Made by a program: the position numbers and the translations under genes. 64,000 nucleotides of DNA from NCBI GenBank assembly GCA_004558185.1, contig SFDP01000011.1, positions 6,582-70,581 of the forward strand, given 5' to 3'. Under the pieces are notes generated by a model. It did not search any database and had not been told where the DNA came from. It worked only from the letters and a program-made list of their open reading frames with translations. The first letter of the stretch is position 1, and each line of letters opens with the position of its first letter. This DNA is from Lachnospiraceae bacterium (lineage in GTDB: Bacteria; Bacillota; Clostridia; Lachnospirales; Lachnospiraceae). Below are positions 17,101-25,843 of this stretch, in pieces.

Positions 17101-18891
17101 GTAGAAAAAGAAAAACCGATTTTACAGGAAGAGCAGATCACATACAGATATGAAGATGCAGGAGCAGGAAAGGATAAGGTCATTATTGCCGATAATCTAA
17201 AGCTGACCGATGCAGAAGTCAATGCCAACTATACTCTGCCGGACAGCGTTCGTGCAGGAAAGGCAGAAATCCTGGCAATGGAGCTTGAGGTGATTCCCCG
17301 GGCAAATCAGGGAAAGAAATATGGACAAACAGACCCGGAGCTGCTGATCGATCCGATCGTCACCCCGAAAGGAGAACGCCTCACTGTCACAGGAACCCTG
17401 GGAAGGGCAGAAGGGGAAAATGCAGGAAGCTATGCCTATACCATTGGCAGCCTTTCTGCCGGCAATAACTACAGACTTGTGCTGAAGCCATCCCCGGCTG
17501 CGTTTGTTATTGAACCGGCTTCGGTCGAGCTATCTCTTACCAGTGATTTATCCAGCCAACATCCGGGAGAGTCGGTAGCCATTACGGTGAAAGTAAAAAA
17601 TAGAGATGCTTCTGCGCTGATTGCAGGAACTGTACAGCCGACTTCGATTTTAGTGGCAGACAGAGAAGGCACTGTGGTAACGATGGAAAGCAGAGGGAAT
17701 GGTACCTATGAGGGAAGCTATAGAATACCTGCCGGGAAAAATGCCGGAGACAAAATTGTGATTGGAGTAATCCTTCAGGACAGCAATTATGAACGATCAA
17801 GTCAGGAACTGTCTTTGACAGTTGCAGCCAAAGGGGAGACTCCTTTGCCCTGGCCGGATGAAGAGGAAAAGAAGGAGCAGCAGAGATTAGAAATTAAATT
17901 GGGAATCTCCGAAATACCGGACACCCTGAAGGAAGCCCTGAAGATCAATACGGCAGAAGAAGTAGAAAGCATTATGATCAGAGCCATTACGGAAAAAGGC
18001 CTGGCTTTGGCTAAGGATACGCTGTTGTATGATGTGAAGCTGATGGTCAGCACAGATGGAGGAAAGACCTGGGATAAAGTAACAAAAGATAATTTTCCCA
18101 CAGAAGGTCTGGAGATAGTTTTACCCTATCCGCAGGGAACCGGAAAGGATACCCATGAGTATACGGTAATTCATATGTTTACGGAAAAGGTAAATGGGAA
18201 TAATCCGGGAGAGATGGAGTTTCCTGCCGTAAGCAGGCAGAATGACGGCCTCCATTTTCGAGTAACGGGGCTTTCCCCTATTTTGTTGGGCTGGAAAGAA
18301 ATCACTCAGTCAGCGGGGGGAACAGGAAATACTTCTCAAGGGGGAAATACTTCTCAAGGAGGAAATACACAAAACAATCAAAAGCCTGCGGGAGGAAATG
18401 AAAGCAGTGAGACAGAAGCATCTCATGGAGCTTCCTCTCCATCAGGATATACAGAACGCACCGAGGCTGAAAAAGGAAAGACCGGACAGCAGACAGATAC
18501 GACTGTGGAACAACTGACGGCAGATGCACCAAAAGGAAGCAGCACAGGAAAAAATCAGACAATAGAAGGTTCAAACAGACAGGGAAACAAAGGTGTGGAA
18601 GCAAGAGCTCAGATGGCTGACGAAAGGCTGAGGCAGCAGGAAGGGGCAGTAGAAGCTGTGGCAGAGGCCGCATCTCAGGAAAAGAAAGCTGCAGCGGAAG
18701 AGATATTGCAGGAAAAGGAAGGCCTTGCAGAAGCTATCCAACAGGAAAAGGAAGTGGAGGAGCAGGCAAAAGCAGAGGCTGGAATCACAACCGGGGAGAA
18801 AAAGGGAAAAAAGGTAATTCTTTGGATCGTTGTTTCGGGAATAGCATTGGTTGCGTTGGGAATCCTTATGATTAAAAGAAGAGTCAGATAA
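14116..18891 (+). CDS. Large repeat-containing surface protein
   Basis: 1591 aa, secreted and probably membrane anchored. Residues 1-25 are a signal peptide ending PVFA-E. Residues ~84-173 are five 18-residue repeats rich in Gln, Asp, Ser and Asn. Residues ~235-475 begin TIYVGKPNG and resemble a right-handed beta helix (many GN/GG turns). Residues ~630-1260 hold several Ig-like or MBG-type beta domains (for example PITVTADPAEVFYGQSSP). A Ser/Gly/Gln-rich segment and an Ala/Glu/Lys helical stretch precede a C-terminal membrane helix (KVILWIVVSGIALVALGILMI) and KRRVR. No LPxTG motif. Adhesion or matrix role is likely but unproven. Confidence 0.8.
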   Translation: MKLKFVSLILIISLIFTSVQLPVFAENIADGGGSQEDTVNIAGLSQEEMANTVGGTQNVPLDTVDGASKQIEQEAGSGQAVQSQDSSRNGLATDAGQNSQPQDSSQNDSATDAGQNSQPQDSSQNGLATDAGQNSQPQDSSRNDLATDAGQNSQPQDSSRNDSATDADQNGQASDSRQNAQPTDSSTDDASAGESVSDNELPAETVSSGDMPEIKRTAVRMLGVQAAAGNTIYVGKPNGVQTGTESNPYEDLATAVEKVQSGGTIIIMAGAYCNDQAEAGGQGTNQPLVIDKPVTIQGMKGDTKPSLYSRRGGYILKADVTLKDFDFNYIGQRNGIFANGYSLTIENVGNSTAANGGKYIDIYAGGFGGEASGENGQITISGTSTAIGNVYGGGYGEDYTKQAVITLNGSVNRIGNIYGSGNGSIVAGSVTINLNDSNLRNVYGDMGEGVGADVVFTSHQKSYEILSLTGINKLTVAGGTLRPKALNNGVAVEIRSGGALDLTAVMKNNNKAFSISQLIGGGTLLMGNEDTLTVAGSVSGITDFQSTWQQSMLDTVSGFVTPGNTYIKTPLDTKDDAFTFTPNSSQKDIKLVKTVVMGAGGTEHIEWVAKKESTVVPPTEKSLQGATVNVAGTYLYNGGFQTPEAGNVSVSLPGGAAVEKEAYTILAGNNRNAGTASITVTAKENSGYTGEASGTFTISPVPITVTADPAEVFYGQSSPKLTYQITSGSLVSGESLNGSLQVAQGEMKITQGTLTDNKNPNYKITFIENTFTQKETTPKIEIIPDNRNQTPGGSVQLQVNISNPYDAALKDLPTPELTWQAGSEAKQKIVNNTFVIPATVSAGTTITIEATTGRVNGRYAAGSAVTTVKVSDKTSGDVKIGVQVSDLEYGNIPSVKAELIGETATGKWSYTYCKKEEGKFQELTALLNSSGLLPAGSYLVKVSYEDSSRIGEKTAEFTVIPKKLTVGMNAAGVSKVYDKTVEVKGQLPTITLRGAVEKEKPILQEEQITYRYEDAGAGKDKVIIADNLKLTDAEVNANYTLPDSVRAGKAEILAMELEVIPRANQGKKYGQTDPELLIDPIVTPKGERLTVTGTLGRAEGENAGSYAYTIGSLSAGNNYRLVLKPSPAAFVIEPASVELSLTSDLSSQHPGESVAITVKVKNRDASALIAGTVQPTSILVADREGTVVTMESRGNGTYEGSYRIPAGKNAGDKIVIGVILQDSNYERSSQELSLTVAAKGETPLPWPDEEEKKEQQRLEIKLGISEIPDTLKEALKINTAEEVESIMIRAITEKGLALAKDTLLYDVKLMVSTDGGKTWDKVTKDNFPTEGLEIVLPYPQGTGKDTHEYTVIHMFTEKVNGNNPGEMEFPAVSRQNDGLHFRVTGLSPILLGWKEITQSAGGTGNTSQGGNTSQGGNTQNNQKPAGGNESSETEASHGASSPSGYTERTEAEKGKTGQQTDTTVEQLTADAPKGSSTGKNQTIEGSNRQGNKGVEARAQMADERLRQQEGAVEAVAEAASQEKKAAAEEILQEKEGLAEAIQQEKEVEEQAKAEAGITTGEKKGKKVILWIVVSGIALVALGILMIKRRVR
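14365..14634 (+). repeat. 54-bp tandem repeat, five units
   Basis: Units begin at 14365, 14419, 14473, 14527 and 14581, each exactly 54 bp and highly similar, encoding an 18-residue unit of the form QDSSxNxxATDAGQNSQP. A sixth, degenerate unit follows. Near identity makes copy-number change by slippage or recombination likely, in frame. Confidence 0.93.
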
Positions 18892-18900
18892 AGGAGTGCT

Positions 18901-19677
18901 ATGATTAAAGCCTGTTTTTTTGATGTAGATGGAACCCTGGTTTCCCATACCCTGGGAGCAGTCCCCAAAAAGACGAAAAAGAGTCTGGAGCAGCTAAGAA
19001 AAAAGGGAATTAAAATTTTTCTGTCCACAGGAAGGCACCTGGAGGAGCTGGACAGACTTCCGGTTAAAGGAATGGTCTTTGATGGCTATGTAACCTTAAA
19101 CGGTCAACTTTGTGCAAATGAGAAAAAAGAGATTCTGCACAGGGCGCCGTTGCCGGAGGAGGATACCAGGGCTCTGATAGAGATTTTTCAGAAAAAAGAA
19201 GAGCCTCTGATGCTGATAGAAGAAAATCGATTATATGTAAATTTTATTAACGACGCCGTATGCCAGGCTCAAAAAGAGGTTTCTACTCCCTTACCTCCGG
19301 TATCAGTTTATACAGGTGCTCCGGTATATATGGCGATTGCCTTTATTCGCAAAGAGGAAGAGGAAAGATTTATGCCTCTGATTTCATCGGGCTGTAAAAT
19401 GACCCGATGGGCCTCGGGCGGTGTGGATATTATTTCCAGAAACGGAGGAAAAGTGTCAGGTATACAAAAAGTACTGGAGCACTATGGAATCCGCAGGGAA
19501 GAGATTATCGCCTTTGGAGATGGGGAGAATGATATGGATATGCTGCAATTTGCCGGTATAGGTGTGGCAATGGGAAATGCCGGGCCGGAGGTAAAAGAGG
19601 CAGCGGATTACGTTACCGAACATATTGATGAGGATGGACTGGAAAAAGCACTAAGGCATTACGGTCTGCTGGAATAA
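18901..19677 (+). CDS. Cof-type HAD phosphatase
   Basis: 258-aa HAD superfamily, subfamily IIB. Motif I is FFDVDGTLV (Asp nucleophile and second Asp both present), motif II STGR, motif III Lys in the GGKVSGIQKVL region, and motif IV FGDGENDMDML. Such enzymes dephosphorylate sugar phosphates or flavin-type metabolites; the substrate cannot be told from sequence. It begins 9 bp after the surface-protein gene and is probably co-transcribed with it. Confidence 0.9.
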   Translation: MIKACFFDVDGTLVSHTLGAVPKKTKKSLEQLRKKGIKIFLSTGRHLEELDRLPVKGMVFDGYVTLNGQLCANEKKEILHRAPLPEEDTRALIEIFQKKEEPLMLIEENRLYVNFINDAVCQAQKEVSTPLPPVSVYTGAPVYMAIAFIRKEEEERFMPLISSGCKMTRWASGGVDIISRNGGKVSGIQKVLEHYGIRREEIIAFGDGENDMDMLQFAGIGVAMGNAGPEVKEAADYVTEHIDEDGLEKALRHYGLLE

Positions 19678-19711
19678 AGCAGTCTGGTATACACACAGGA
19701 GTAAGGCGGGC

Positions 19712-21352
19712 ATGAAGGTACACATGAATTCAATTCAAACTAAGTTTATTATCCTGACAATGGCTGTAGTCCTGCTGTCCGCAGGAGTGGTGGGAGGAAC
19801 CAGCGTACTTTATACCGTGCGCTCTACGGACAAAAGTACGGCTAAGATCATGAATTCGATTTGCCGGGAGAAGGGAGCAGACTTAGATGGTTTATTTCTG
19901 AGAACTGAACAGACTCTTCAGCCTGTAGTCAATTATGCTTTGCAAAAGGCAAATCTCGGACAATATTTGCAGACTCAAAAGCAGAGAGCAGATTATTTGG
20001 AAGAGATGAAGCCGCTTTTTCGGGCAACAGCAGAGGCCGCAGAGGAAGCGGTTGGGGTATATCTTCGACTTTTTACCGATTCGGAAGCGACCGATGCAGA
20101 GCTTGTCTATCGTAGAAGCAATAAGGAAGAGGAATTTTACCTGGAGCCGCCTTCGAGAGAAAAGGAAAGGGAAGAGTGGTACTCTCAATGGGAAATGCAG
20201 GGGAAGCCGGTTTGGATGGCTCCTTATGATAATGGAAAAACGGAGGGAAAGGTTATTTCCTGTGTGATTCCCTTATGCCAGGAAGAAAAGCTGTTAGGAA
20301 TTGTAGGGATAGACATATTATTCGAAGATATTGCAAAGGAAATTAATTCCATTCAGGTCTATGATACCGGCTATGCTTTTCTGGCAGACGGGAATGATGA
20401 AGTGGTTTACCATTCTTCAGGTAAAGTAGTTGATACCGTGGAGTTTAATCGTCAGGAATGGGATATTTTCGTAAAAGAATTGGAGGAAGAGGGGCAGCAG
20501 GAGAATGTTTTTCAATATGAATTTGAAGGACAGAAAATGAAAATAACCTGCTGCAGCCTGAACAATGGAATGCGGCTAATTGTTGCTGTACCAACTGCGG
20601 AAACGGACAGGCAGGGGATTGAGCTGACAAAGAGTATACTGCTCTCTGTTGTAGTGATTTCTATCATCTGTGTCCTGATTACGGTCACCTATACCCAGAG
20701 TATTGTAAGACCCTTAAAGGAGCTGACAAAGGCTTCTAAGCAGGTGGCAGAGGGAAATATGAATGTAACGCTGCTGAATCAGTCTCAGGATGAAGTAGGG
20801 GAGCTTGCCAGCAGCTTTCAACAGACGGTAGACTGCCTGAGAGTTTATATGGATCGGATGAATGATCTTGCTTACAGAGATTCCCTGACCGGAGTGAAAA
20901 GCAAGACCGCCTATGATGAGGAAATGTGCAAAGTAAACAGCGGAATAAAGATGGGGTTTGACCAGTTTGGTATTCTGATGCTGGATATCAACGGCCTGAA
21001 AGGGGTCAATGATCAGTTTGGGCATGAAGCAGGCAACCGATATATTATTAACTGCTGCAAACTGATATGCAATACCTTTAAGCACAGCCCGGTATTTCGT
21101 ATTGGCGGGGATGAATTCGTAGTACTGCTGATTGGTGATGATTTGACTCATATTGAAGAGCTTCTGAAAAAGTTTGATGAGAGAATGGAAGAAAAGAAGA
21201 CCAATACCCGGTCGCCGGAAGAAAGAGTATCTGTAGCGGCAGGTCTGGCTGTTTATGACCGGACAAGAGACGCAAGCTATGAGGATGTATTTAAACGGGC
21301 AGATGCAGCGATGTATCAGAAAAAGGGATTAATGAAGCAGACAAACAGATAA
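19712..21352 (+). CDS. Membrane diguanylate cyclase with Cache-type sensor
   Basis: 546 aa. An N-terminal membrane helix, an extracytoplasmic sensor region (~40-305, Cache-like), a second helix (SILLSVVVISIICVLITVTY), a HAMP linker and a C-terminal GGDEF domain. The active site GGDEF is intact near residue 465 (RIGGDEFVVLL), with the preceding DSLTGVKSK and LDINGLKGVND also conserved, so it should make c-di-GMP from GTP. No RxxD inhibitory site is obvious. ATG 19712 or 19724 could be the start. Closely follows the HAD gene; it may tie c-di-GMP to surface-protein expression. Confidence 0.9.
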   Translation: MKVHMNSIQTKFIILTMAVVLLSAGVVGGTSVLYTVRSTDKSTAKIMNSICREKGADLDGLFLRTEQTLQPVVNYALQKANLGQYLQTQKQRADYLEEMKPLFRATAEAAEEAVGVYLRLFTDSEATDAELVYRRSNKEEEFYLEPPSREKEREEWYSQWEMQGKPVWMAPYDNGKTEGKVISCVIPLCQEEKLLGIVGIDILFEDIAKEINSIQVYDTGYAFLADGNDEVVYHSSGKVVDTVEFNRQEWDIFVKELEEEGQQENVFQYEFEGQKMKITCCSLNNGMRLIVAVPTAETDRQGIELTKSILLSVVVISIICVLITVTYTQSIVRPLKELTKASKQVAEGNMNVTLLNQSQDEVGELASSFQQTVDCLRVYMDRMNDLAYRDSLTGVKSKTAYDEEMCKVNSGIKMGFDQFGILMLDINGLKGVNDQFGHEAGNRYIINCCKLICNTFKHSPVFRIGGDEFVVLLIGDDLTHIEELLKKFDERMEEKKTNTRSPEERVSVAAGLAVYDRTRDASYEDVFKRADAAMYQKKGLMKQTNR

Positions 21353-21394
21353 ACTTTCTTATCGCCACAGCGAGGAAAAAATGAATAAAGTAAG

Positions 21395-21434
21395 AAAAGA
21401 TGCTGCCCCGATTGGTTAAAGGCAGCATCTTTTT
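21395..21434. terminator. Bidirectional terminator
   Basis: AAAAGATGCTGCC (21395-21407) pairs with GGCAGCATCTTTT (21421-21433), with A and T runs on both sides. It serves the diguanylate cyclase gene on the plus strand and the aldolase gene on the minus strand. Confidence 0.85.
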
Positions 21435-21454
21435 ATATTCGTTATACCAGTACA

Positions 21455-22753
21455 CTAAATAAGACCTACGGCATATTCATAATCGGACATGAAAATCTGA
21501 ATGCCATCCAATGCCAATTCTCGGGGATCGAGAGAAATGATCCCATCTCTGACCTTTTGATAAGAAACAGGCATATATTGATGCAGCATATTCATGGGAA
21601 TCCGGTATTCTCTCAGGTTGTCAAACAGCTTATTCATGGAAGCTACTACCTCAGGGAGACCGATATAGTAGCGAGCCCGGTCAGAAAAGCTATATTTTCT
21701 GGCCAGAGCAAGCTGCTTCTCATCCCCATGATAATGCTTCTGCCAGTTACTGGGATTCTCCAGCATTACCTTCTCGAGGGTTTCCATGAAATGCGCCTGC
21801 CTGTCCTCCGGCACCAGTTCCTTCTCCATAAAGCTGAGGGCAAACAGTGCCTCCCGCAGCCCATAAGTCAGGGCAGGACCCACCTTAAGGATAGCAATGC
21901 CATCCTCCACCATTTTTTTCAGGCATTCAGGACTCTGATAGTCACTGGAATGTCCTTCAAAGCAGACCTGAGGATATTCCTTCAGGGCAGCGCATAAATC
22001 TACGGCAGCATCATGGTCGTATAAAAATACCTGCTCGTCACCGAATTCTACACCGGGCTGTACTACCACGGCAATGACATCATCCATTCCCTGGGCGATA
22101 CCCTCCTGTTCAAATACACGCTGGTAGGTGGCTACCGTATCCTTGAAGGCAGCCGGACTGGTAACGGCAAGAGAATCCTCCTCTTCCTGGGCACCGCCGG
22201 GGATAGGCACCTCACTTCCGATAATAAAAACGGGGCGCATTGCTTCCGGCTTTTCGGCCTTCAATTCTTCATATCCCTTCATGGCAGCCTGATAAAGAAT
22301 GGCACCTCTGCGGGCAATGGTTTCCGTAGAGAGCAGGCCCTCAGAATCGTCAGCCACCTTCATGCTGGTGTCCAGATGGATCTTGGTAAAGCCCGCCCGG
22401 GCATATTGATACACCAGCTCAATGGAGTTTTCCATAGCTTCTTTTTCCGGAAGATTCTGCCAGGTAAGCGGGCCCAGATGGTCGCCGGCGAGAATGATCA
22501 TATTTTCCTCTACACCAATTTTTTTTGCCAGATGATGAACCATATCATAGAAATCCTTCGGAACCATTCCGGTGTATCCCCCAAACTGATTCACTTGATT
22601 GGCAGTGGCTTCAATTAAGGTAGGGGTATTCAGAGCCTTGGCACGTTTCAGTGCCTGTTCCAATACCAACTCATTGGCACTGCAATAGGAAGGGATACCG
22701 CAGATCTCTCCCTTCCTTCTTCTTTCCATCATTTGCTGAAGTGGATGCTTCAT
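21455..22753 (-). CDS. gatZ: GatZ/KbaZ-family tagatose-bisphosphate aldolase subunit
   Basis: 432-aa member of the class II tagatose-1,6-bisphosphate aldolase 'non-catalytic' subunit family. MKHPLQQMMERRRKGEICGI, LAGDHLGPLTWQ, EVPIPGGAQEEED and FEGHSSDYQSP are family signatures. In E. coli this protein supports the catalytic GatY/KbaY; no GatY/KbaY is in this window. The start at 22753 is set by GGAGGA five bases upstream; the longer frame begins at 22810. It lies downstream of nagA on the minus strand, which puts it in amino-sugar catabolism. Confidence 0.88.
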   Translation of the reverse strand: MKHPLQQMMERRRKGEICGIPSYCSANELVLEQALKRAKALNTPTLIEATANQVNQFGGYTGMVPKDFYDMVHHLAKKIGVEENMIILAGDHLGPLTWQNLPEKEAMENSIELVYQYARAGFTKIHLDTSMKVADDSEGLLSTETIARRGAILYQAAMKGYEELKAEKPEAMRPVFIIGSEVPIPGGAQEEEDSLAVTSPAAFKDTVATYQRVFEQEGIAQGMDDVIAVVVQPGVEFGDEQVFLYDHDAAVDLCAALKEYPQVCFEGHSSDYQSPECLKKMVEDGIAILKVGPALTYGLREALFALSFMEKELVPEDRQAHFMETLEKVMLENPSNWQKHYHGDEKQLALARKYSFSDRARYYIGLPEVVASMNKLFDNLREYRIPMNMLHQYMPVSYQKVRDGIISLDPRELALDGIQIFMSDYEYAVGLI

Positions 22754-22847
22754 ATATTCCTCCATTCTGCTGCCGGGCAGCAATATATTTTTGATTGGGA
22801 TAAAGGGCAAAAGAGCTCCCCTCTCCCGGGAAAACCGTTATACTGAT

Positions 22848-23987
22848 TTACAGCTTTGCTTCACCCTTACAGTAGGTCTGAAGTACGGTATAGTCGGTAT
22901 CCAAAACCACCAGATCGGCATCACAGCCGGCAGCGATCCTTCCCTTACGATCCTCCAGCCCAAGACAGCGTGCAGGATTAATGGTACAGGAATTAATGGC
23001 ATAGTTGAAGGGAACCATAGCTTCCTCGACCAGAATACGCAGACCCTCATTCAGCTTCAGGGTAGAACCTGCAAGGCCGCCGGTAGAAGTGAGGTGAGCG
23101 CTTCCGTCAGGATAAATTTCAATTTCATTTCCTCCAAAGAGGAATTTGCTTCCCACAGGAGTACCCTTGGCCATCAGAGCATCGGATACCATGATGCCAA
23201 AGTCAGGGCCTTTGGACATAAAGTAGGTATTCAGGGCAGCAGTGGTGGAATGGTTGCCGTCACAGATAATCTCACCATACATGGTACGCAGACGGAAGGC
23301 AGCGCCTACCAGTCCGTTTGCCCGATGATTAAACGGTGTCATCCCATTATATACATGGGTCATGGAAGAGGCTCCGTTGGCAAAGGCCAGCACAGCTTCC
23401 TCATAGGTGGAGGCAGAATGACCAATGCTGACTACCACACCATGGGTAGAAAGATATTTGGTAAAGGCAAAATCAGGATCATGCTCTGTAGCCATGGTGA
23501 TATACTTGATATTACCTTCTGCTGCGGCCTGGTAACGCTCAAACTGCTCAATGGTTCCCTGCACGATATAGGGCTCCGGCTGTGCTCCCTTGTATTTCAT
23601 GTCCAGATAGGGACCTTCAAAATGGATGCCTAAAAGCTCAGCCCCCTCATAGCCCTCCTTCATTACCTTGGCAACATTCTTCAGTGCCCTGGTGAGCACC
23701 TCTTCACTCTGCGTAATGGTGGTAGCCAGAAAACCGGTCACTCCTTCGGACACGATATGCTTTGTCCAGTTGCGAAGCCCTTCCTCCTGGGCATCATTTG
23801 TATCAAACTCGAAAGCACCGTGGCAGTGGATATCCAGAAAGCCGGGAACGATACGCTTATCCCCGTAATCCACATCTGCAGGCTTGCTCCCATAGGGGAG
23901 CACACCGATAATTTTTTCATTTTCCACTTCTATTGCAGCAGCAAAAAACTGATCTGCAATCCATACTTTTTTACTTTGAATAATCAT
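22848..23987 (-). CDS. nagA: N-acetylglucosamine/galactosamine-6-phosphate deacetylase
   Basis: 379-aa amidohydrolase removing acetate from GlcNAc-6-P or GalNAc-6-P. Motifs: PGFLDIHCHGAFEFD (metal-binding HxH), HFEGPYLDMKYKGA with the Glu ligand, IGHSASTYEEA, THVYNGMTPFNHR and MVSDALMAKG with the catalytic Asp. Start 23987 is set by AGGAGGG. With AgaS encoded divergently and a mannose-family PTS, GalNAc-6-P is a likely substrate (AgaA role), but NagA-type specificity is not excluded. Confidence 0.92.
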   Translation of the reverse strand: MIIQSKKVWIADQFFAAAIEVENEKIIGVLPYGSKPADVDYGDKRIVPGFLDIHCHGAFEFDTNDAQEEGLRNWTKHIVSEGVTGFLATTITQSEEVLTRALKNVAKVMKEGYEGAELLGIHFEGPYLDMKYKGAQPEPYIVQGTIEQFERYQAAAEGNIKYITMATEHDPDFAFTKYLSTHGVVVSIGHSASTYEEAVLAFANGASSMTHVYNGMTPFNHRANGLVGAAFRLRTMYGEIICDGNHSTTAALNTYFMSKGPDFGIMVSDALMAKGTPVGSKFLFGGNEIEIYPDGSAHLTSTGGLAGSTLKLNEGLRILVEEAMVPFNYAINSCTINPARCLGLEDRKGRIAAGCDADLVVLDTDYTVLQTYCKGEAKL

Positions 23988-24091
23988 AGGAAATCCCTCC
24001 TGTTCTTTTAACCCTGATATCATTATAATTGGAGAAGAAAAAAAAGAATTTGCATTTTTTAAAGTAACTATTATCTCTTTTAATAGCTCCA

Positions 24092-24120
24092 TTGTTTTTT
24101 CCCCTTCTCTGTTATATTAT
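24092..24120 (+). promoter_or_regulatory. Candidate promoter for agaS arm
   Basis: TTGTTT (24092-24097), 17-bp spacer, TATTAT (24115-24120) in the 172-bp AT-rich divergent region between nagA and agaS. A TATAAT on the opposite strand near 24020-24030 may serve nagA. Confidence 0.45.
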
Positions 24121-24159
24121 AATAAAAAATTCAAAAAAAACCTAGGGGGGTCAGTTATA

Positions 24160-25338
24160 ATGAACATTTTTAACATTTCAGCAGACAAAATGCAGGAAAC
24201 CTCTTCCGGATTTACCCTGCAGGAGATTTATCAGCAGCCTGCAACCTGGAGAAAAACCTGTGCACAATTGGCGGCCTGCAAGGATGAGCTTCAGGCATTT
24301 TTGAATCAGGTAGTTAAGGCAGAGGATTTTGATATTGTTCTTACGGGAGCAGGTACCAGTGAATTCGTTGGAAATTCATTGTTTCAGGCTCTGAACGAGA
24401 GATACAATTATAAGGTAAAATCCTACGGCACTACGGATATTGTTCCCTCACCGGAGAATTTTCTTTCCCGTACCAAGCCCACTGTGCTGGTTAGCTTTGG
24501 ACGTTCCGGCAATTCCCCCGAGTCCCTGGGGGCAGTAGAAGCAGCAGAAGCGGTATGTCAGAACCTGTACCATTTATTCGTCACCTGCAACCATGAGGGT
24601 ACACTTTCCAAGCTGGCAGATACCCGGGATAACTGCTTTGCCTTGAACCTTACGCCGGAAACTCATGACCAGTCCTTTGCCATGACCTCCAGCTTTACCA
24701 ATATGTATATGGCAACCTATCTGGCCTTCAATCTGGATCGTCTGGAAGAGCTGACGGAGAAAATTGAGAAAATTTGTTCAGCCACTGAGAATTTCCTGGA
24801 CAACCAGTATGGAATTGCGGGTAAAATTGTAGAGGAGTTTGATTTTGAGCGTATCGTTTATCTGGGTAATATTGCCCTGAAGGGAGTTTCGCAGGAATCT
24901 GCATTAAAGATGCTGGAGCTGACAGCCGGCAAGGTGGCTACGATGTTCGATTCTCCACTGGGCTTCCGTCATGGTCCCAAATCCATCATCGATGACACCA
25001 CTCTGACAGTGGTATACCTGAGTGATGATGCTTATAAGAGACAATATGAGATCGATTTAATCAGGGAGATGGGACCTCAGAGGAAGAAAAACCGTATTGC
25101 AGTGATTATGAATACCCCTTGCAACGGCCTGGATAATCTGGTAGATTATCAGTTAGTGATGGATTGCGGTCAGGCTATGGATAATGTACTGTTAGGCTTT
25201 ATGTTTATCGTCTTTGCGCAGACGCTGGCAGTGCTGAAATCTCTTTCTCTTGACATTACTCCGGACAATCCCTGTCCTACGGGAGAAGTGAATCGAGTAG
25301 TTAAAGGAGTAACCCTATATCCGTACACATTAAAATAG
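24160..25338 (+). CDS. agaS: AgaS-type SIS-domain deaminase/isomerase
   Basis: 392 aa with two SIS domains, similar to AgaS, which converts galactosamine-6-phosphate to tagatose-6-phosphate plus ammonia. Visible: LTGAGTSEFVG near residue 60 (phosphosugar loop), SFGRSGNSPES, LTPETHDQSFAMTSSFTNM, and LGFRHGPKSIIDDTTL in the second domain. It follows a GGGGGG ribosome site and begins an operon with the PTS EIIA and YajC genes. Together with NagA it would turn imported GalNAc-6-P into tagatose-6-P for the GatZ-type aldolase arm. Confidence 0.88.
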   Translation: MNIFNISADKMQETSSGFTLQEIYQQPATWRKTCAQLAACKDELQAFLNQVVKAEDFDIVLTGAGTSEFVGNSLFQALNERYNYKVKSYGTTDIVPSPENFLSRTKPTVLVSFGRSGNSPESLGAVEAAEAVCQNLYHLFVTCNHEGTLSKLADTRDNCFALNLTPETHDQSFAMTSSFTNMYMATYLAFNLDRLEELTEKIEKICSATENFLDNQYGIAGKIVEEFDFERIVYLGNIALKGVSQESALKMLELTAGKVATMFDSPLGFRHGPKSIIDDTTLTVVYLSDDAYKRQYEIDLIREMGPQRKKNRIAVIMNTPCNGLDNLVDYQLVMDCGQAMDNVLLGFMFIVFAQTLAVLKSLSLDITPDNPCPTGEVNRVVKGVTLYPYTLK

Positions 25339-25350
25339 GAGGCAAAACAG

Positions 25351-25785
25351 ATGGTAGGAATATTAGTTACGGGACATGGACATTTTGCAACAGGACTGGG
25401 CTCCAGTCTGAAATTAATTACCGGAATTACGGAAAATGTTGCTTTGGTAGATTTTGAAGCGGATCATTCTACCGAGACCCTAACGGATAATATCAGCAAG
25501 GCGATGGATGAACTGAAGAATTGTGAAGGAATTCTGGTTCTGTCTGATCTGGCCGGAGGTTCACCCTTCAAATGTGCAGTGGAATGCAAATTTGCACGTC
25601 CCGAGCAGAAGATAGAAGTAATTGCCGGAACCAATTTACCCATGCTGGTTGAAGGCGGCATGATGATGGGGGCATTCGACTGCCCTCGTGAAATGGCAGA
25701 TGCATTGATTCCCACCGGCAAGGACTATATTGTTCTTTTTGAACTGGAAGAGCACAAGGATAATACCGAAGAAGATGGTATTTAA
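25351..25785 (+). CDS. PTS EIIA component, mannose family
   Basis: 144-aa EIIA domain that passes phosphate from HPr to EIIB. The phosphorylated His is probably His9 in LVTGHGHFATGL; DLAGGSPFK and NLPMLVEGG are family features. It sits 12 bp after agaS, away from the EIIB-EIIC-EIID genes at 27691, which is common in N-acetylgalactosamine and glycosaminoglycan loci (AgaF-like). Confidence 0.92.
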   Translation: MVGILVTGHGHFATGLGSSLKLITGITENVALVDFEADHSTETLTDNISKAMDELKNCEGILVLSDLAGGSPFKCAVECKFARPEQKIEVIAGTNLPMLVEGGMMMGAFDCPREMADALIPTGKDYIVLFELEEHKDNTEEDGI

Positions 25786-25843
25786 GCCTGTCTGACAGCC
25801 GGATGAATATTGCGGTCAAAGCAGCAAAATGGGAGGTGGCATC

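Noticed and set aside
22791..23633. 280-codon plus-strand frame
   Set aside because: Antisense shadow of nagA; the minus-strand frame has all family motifs.
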